Both the position numbers and the translations under genes were made by a program. From the NCBI GenBank assembly GCA_030613915.1, contig JAUWKY010000069.1, positions 1 through 8,734 of the forward strand: 8,734 nt of DNA, written 5' to 3'. The notes under the pieces were generated by a model that was not told the origin of the DNA, ran no database searches, and was given only the letters and a program-made list of their open reading frames with translations. How positions within the stretch are numbered: the first letter of the stretch is position 1; every line of letters starts with the position of its first letter. Source of the stretch: Syntrophobacterales bacterium (GTDB lineage Bacteria > Desulfobacterota > Syntrophobacteria > BM002). Shown here piece by piece: positions 6,279 through 8,734 of this stretch.

Positions 6279-7753
6279 GGCAACCCGTTGATAAAGGGAA
6301 CTGAAGCCACCTGGATCACATCAAGCATTACCGACGGAAACAGGCCGAAGAGTACAATTACCGCCGCCAGGATCATCCTGGGAATACCGGGACCAAACGT
6401 CAGGTCGGGTAGATGCGCAAATTGCTCATTTTTCTCGCCATAAAACGTTCGCTGTACCACCCGCAACATGAACAAGGCTCCCACCACCAGAGCGCAGATG
6501 GCCAGTGCGCCCCGAACCGGGTAGGTCTTAAAGGCAGCGATGAAGACCAGCAGTTCCGCCCAGAAGCTGGCCAGACAGGGAACACCTATACCTGCCAGCG
6601 CTGCCAGGATGAAATAGCCCGAGGCCACGGGCATTATCTTGCTCATGCCACCCAGCTCAGGAATCATCTTGGTGTGGGTCTTTTCATAGATGTAGCCCAC
6701 TGAAGAGAAGAGGAGTGCAGTCATAACTCCATGGGCGAACATTTGAAACACCGCACCATTAAGCCCATCTACGGTAACAGTAGCCAGACCGAGGCCGACA
6801 ATGCCCATGTGGGAGACACTGGAGTAGCCGATTACATACTTGAGATCCGTTTGGGCCAGACCCACAAAAGCGCCGTAGACAATGCCGCAGGTTGCCAGCA
6901 CCGCCATGAGTTGGGCCCAGTACTGCCAGCCCTCCGGGCAGAGGAATATGGCTACTCGCAAAACCCCGAAAGCGCCGAGCTTCATGAGCACGCCCGCGTG
7001 AATCATGCTCACCGAAGTGGGCGCGGCCACATGTCCCACCGGCGACCAGGTGTGGAAGGGCCAGACACCCGCCAGGATGCCGAAACCCAGATAGAGCAGG
7101 ATAAAGGCAAATTTCTGTTGAAATGGGGTGAAGACGCCCGGCTGCATAAGGGCCACAATGTCAAAAGTATTCAAACCGGAATTCACAAAAAGATAGAGGA
7201 TGGCTGGCAGAATCAGCGCACTTCCGGCCAGCAGATAGATGGTCAGCTTCATAGCGCCGTATTCTTTACGGGTACTGCCCCAGATGGCAATGAGCGGGTA
7301 CATGGGAAAGAGGGAGACATCGTACCAGACAAAGATGAAAAAGAGATCCATGCTCATGAAAACACCGAAGACACCTGCCACCAGCAGGAAGGTGAAAGCG
7401 AAGAACTCTTTGACCCTGAGCTCCAACTCCCACATGGTGAGTACCCCGGTAAAGAGGACAATCCCGGTGAGCATGAGCATGGGCAGGTTGAAACCATCCG
7501 CCGCATTGAAGTAGTAAATGCCCATGGAGTCGACCCATAGCACCTTCTCCACGAACTGGAGACCTCCCTGGGCTTTGTCATAAGCGAAAAAGAGATAGAT
7601 GGAGAGCACCATGGGAATCCCTGAAAAGACCAAACTGACCCACTTGATCAGCATTTTGCGCTCAGCGGGGATAACAAGGATCACCAGCAGGCCCACCACA
7701 CAACTGAAAAGGATGGCGGAAAGATAAGGAAAATTGGCAAACTCCATACTCAT
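6275..7753 (-). CDS. nuoM: NADH-quinone oxidoreductase subunit M (NuoM), atypical channel residues
   Basis: Antiporter-like membrane subunit of complex I, 492 residues, about 14 helices, of normal length. Family marks are PFHTW (232-236), [21 protein letters not shown] (conserved Lys258), [17 protein letters not shown] (Lys305), HGVMTALLF (His341) and FWAELLVF (Glu400). Two key positions differ from well-studied NuoM. The helix-5 glutamate is Asp145 ([12 protein letters not shown]), and the helix-7 lysine before the PFH motif is Leu227 ([11 protein letters not shown]). [11 protein letters not shown] also replaces the usual WLPDAHVEAPT. The frame is intact, so this is a divergent subfamily, not a broken gene. 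It lies 12 bases after nuoL, has GGGTG about 8 bases before its ATG, and overlaps nuoN by 4 bases. A second ATG at codon 3 is an alternative start. Confidence 0.94.
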   Translation of the reverse strand: MSMEFANFPYLSAILFSCVVGLLVILVIPAERKMLIKWVSLVFSGIPMVLSIYLFFAYDKAQGGLQFVEKVLWVDSMGIYYFNAADGFNLPMLMLTGIVLFTGVLTMWELELRVKEFFAFTFLLVAGVFGVFMSMDLFFIFVWYDVSLFPMYPLIAIWGSTRKEYGAMKLTIYLLAGSALILPAILYLFVNSGLNTFDIVALMQPGVFTPFQQKFAFILLYLGFGILAGVWPFHTWSPVGHVAAPTSVSMIHAGVLMKLGAFGVLRVAIFLCPEGWQYWAQLMAVLATCGIVYGAFVGLAQTDLKYVIGYSSVSHMGIVGLGLATVTVDGLNGAVFQMFAHGVMTALLFSSVGYIYEKTHTKMIPELGGMSKIMPVASGYFILAALAGIGVPCLASFWAELLVFIAAFKTYPVRGALAICALVVGALFMLRVVQRTFYGEKNEQFAHLPDLTFGPGIPRMILAAVIVLFGLFPSVMLDVIQVASVPFINGLP

Positions 7754-7761
7754 GTGCTCTT

Positions 7762-7766
7762 CACCC
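7762..7766 (-). promoter_or_regulatory. Shine-Dalgarno-like GGGTG of nuoM
   Basis: GGGTG on the minus strand lies 8 bases before the nuoM ATG at 7753 and overlaps the last base of the nuoL stop codon. This favours the first of the two nearby ATG codons as the start. Confidence 0.45.
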
Positions 7767-8734
7767 TAAAAGAAGAAGTAAAGTGCCACCATGGCCAAAA
7801 CGGCGAACATCACCATCAAGTTGTACTGGAGCATTCCCGACTGCAGAAAGGAAAGCATCCTGCCCCCGCCAACAGTAGCCCTGCCAATACCGTCGATACC
7901 GCCATCGATCACCTGGCGGTCGTTTCTGGTAAACAGGTTGGAGAAAATTCCATAGATGACATAGTCGAGAAACAAGCGATAAAAATGGTCAATGTACCAA
8001 CGTTCGGCAAAAAGCGTCTTAACAGGCTCCATCCGCTCCACAAAACCTACCTGGGAAGCCCCTTTACGCCCAAACTCCAGCCAGGCCAGACCCACTCCCG
8101 AAAGGGCGAGACCCACTGCCACATAGAGGAGCCAGGCGTGGTGACCGCCGCCGTGGCCCTCAGCACCACCGTGATGGGCCACCAGGAAATTCTCCAGCGG
8201 GGTCTGGAAGAGACCCAGAACAAGGGTGACAGTGGCTAGAATGATCACGGGCCAGGCCATTACCCAGTAGAGGCCCGCATGATGATGGTCATCACCATGA
8301 CCATGGCCGCCATGCTCCCCATGGTGGGGCTCTTTAATCTTGCTCGGAAACAGGATGAGAAAAATCAGCCGGAATGAATAATATGCTGTTAGAAAAGCAC
8401 CCAAAAGCCCGCCCCAGAGCCAGATGGGGTTATGAAGGCCGGCCAGACCGCCCATGATCGCTTCTTTGCTGAAGAAACCGGAAAAGGGCGGCAACCCAGA
8501 TAAGGCCGCCGCACCCAGGGTCATGCATACCATGGGGATCTTCAGGCCACGCCCTCCCTGTCTTCCTATTTCGTACATGTCGTTGGTTTCATACGCGTGG
8601 ATAAAGACTCCCGAGCACAGGAAGAGCAGGGCCTTGAATCCGGCATGGGTGGTAAGGTGAAAGACGCCAGCAAAGTAACTGCCCGCCGCCAGACCCATGA
8701 CCATGAAGCCGAGCTGGCTGATGGTGGAGTAGGC
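7766..8734 (-). CDS. nuoL: NADH-quinone oxidoreductase subunit L (NuoL), C-terminal part
   Basis: The frame is open to the window edge, and 322 C-terminal residues of the usual 610-660 are present. NuoL is the distal antiporter-like subunit of complex I. The visible part begins in AYSTISQLGFM and continues with HLTTHAGFKALLFLCSG (helix 8-9 histidines and lysine) and GFFSKEAI (Lys90, the helix-12 lysine). Two histidine-rich loops lie at residues about 137-152 and 187-199. The end holds the long lateral amphipathic helix and final anchor, with GGGRMLSFLQSGMLQYN as a family hallmark. The true start lies beyond 8734; the internal Met at 8704 is not a start because it is inside the conserved QLGFMVMG stretch. 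nuoM follows after 12 bases. Confidence 0.95.
   Translation of the reverse strand, partial: AYSTISQLGFMVMGLAAGSYFAGVFHLTTHAGFKALLFLCSGVFIHAYETNDMYEIGRQGGRGLKIPMVCMTLGAAALSGLPPFSGFFSKEAIMGGLAGLHNPIWLWGGLLGAFLTAYYSFRLIFLILFPSKIKEPHHGEHGGHGHGDDHHHAGLYWVMAWPVIILATVTLVLGLFQTPLENFLVAHHGGAEGHGGGHHAWLLYVAVGLALSGVGLAWLEFGRKGASQVGFVERMEPVKTLFAERWYIDHFYRLFLDYVIYGIFSNLFTRNDRQVIDGGIDGIGRATVGGGRMLSFLQSGMLQYNLMVMFAVLAMVALYFFF

Noticed and set aside
6731..7540. A 269-codon open frame on the plus strand opposite nuoM
   Set aside because: It is fully inside nuoM, has a polar, His/Gln/Glu-rich composition typical of the antisense of membrane-protein codons, and shows no motif or ribosome binding site.

Overview
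The window carries two functional blocks from what looks like an anaerobic, Gram-negative-type bacterium, possibly Desulfobacterota (former Deltaproteobacteria). That placement is an inference from the style of complex I, the type of glycosyltransferases and the word-repeat intergenic DNA; no rRNA or marker gene is present to confirm it. No tRNA, rRNA, CRISPR array, transposase or integrase was seen.

Left block (1-4010), sugar-transfer genes. On the minus strand a GT-B fold glycosyltransferase (731-2311) is followed by a HAD-superfamily hydrolase (731 down to the window edge). The stop and start codons share one base, so the two are almost certainly translated together. A second, unrelated GT-B glycosyltransferase (2748-4010) is read divergently on the plus strand. 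The 436-base gap between the divergent genes holds a probable promoter with a perfect TATAAT box and a 10-bp palindrome. The rest is a mosaic of short simple words in tandem, ending in a CCTGAGCCGGTCGAAGG element. Two glycosyltransferases plus a phosphatase-like enzyme would suit synthesis of a small glycoside (for example a compatible solute) or a glycoconjugate, but the sequence does not name the product.

Right block (4032-8734, minus strand), the end of a respiratory complex I (nuo) operon. Transcription runs nuoL (3' part only), nuoM, nuoN, then a small iron-sulfur protein gene. nuoL and nuoM are 12 bases apart, nuoM and nuoN overlap by 4 bases (ATGA), and the last gene follows after 69 bases. 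NuoL, M and N are the antiporter-like membrane subunits of the proton-pumping arm.

Two points stand out. First, the last gene encodes 250 residues that join a thioredoxin-like [2Fe-2S] domain directly to the C-terminal [4Fe-4S] domain of NuoF/HndC-type proteins. The whole NADH/FMN-binding region between them is absent, which suggests an electron-input or adaptor subunit that is not an NADH dehydrogenase. Second, NuoM lacks the lysine of transmembrane helix 7 (Leu227 instead) and has Asp145 where the family has the helix-5 glutamate, whereas NuoN keeps all its expected charged residues. Together these suggest a divergent complex I with an unusual electron entry and perhaps a modified pumping channel.
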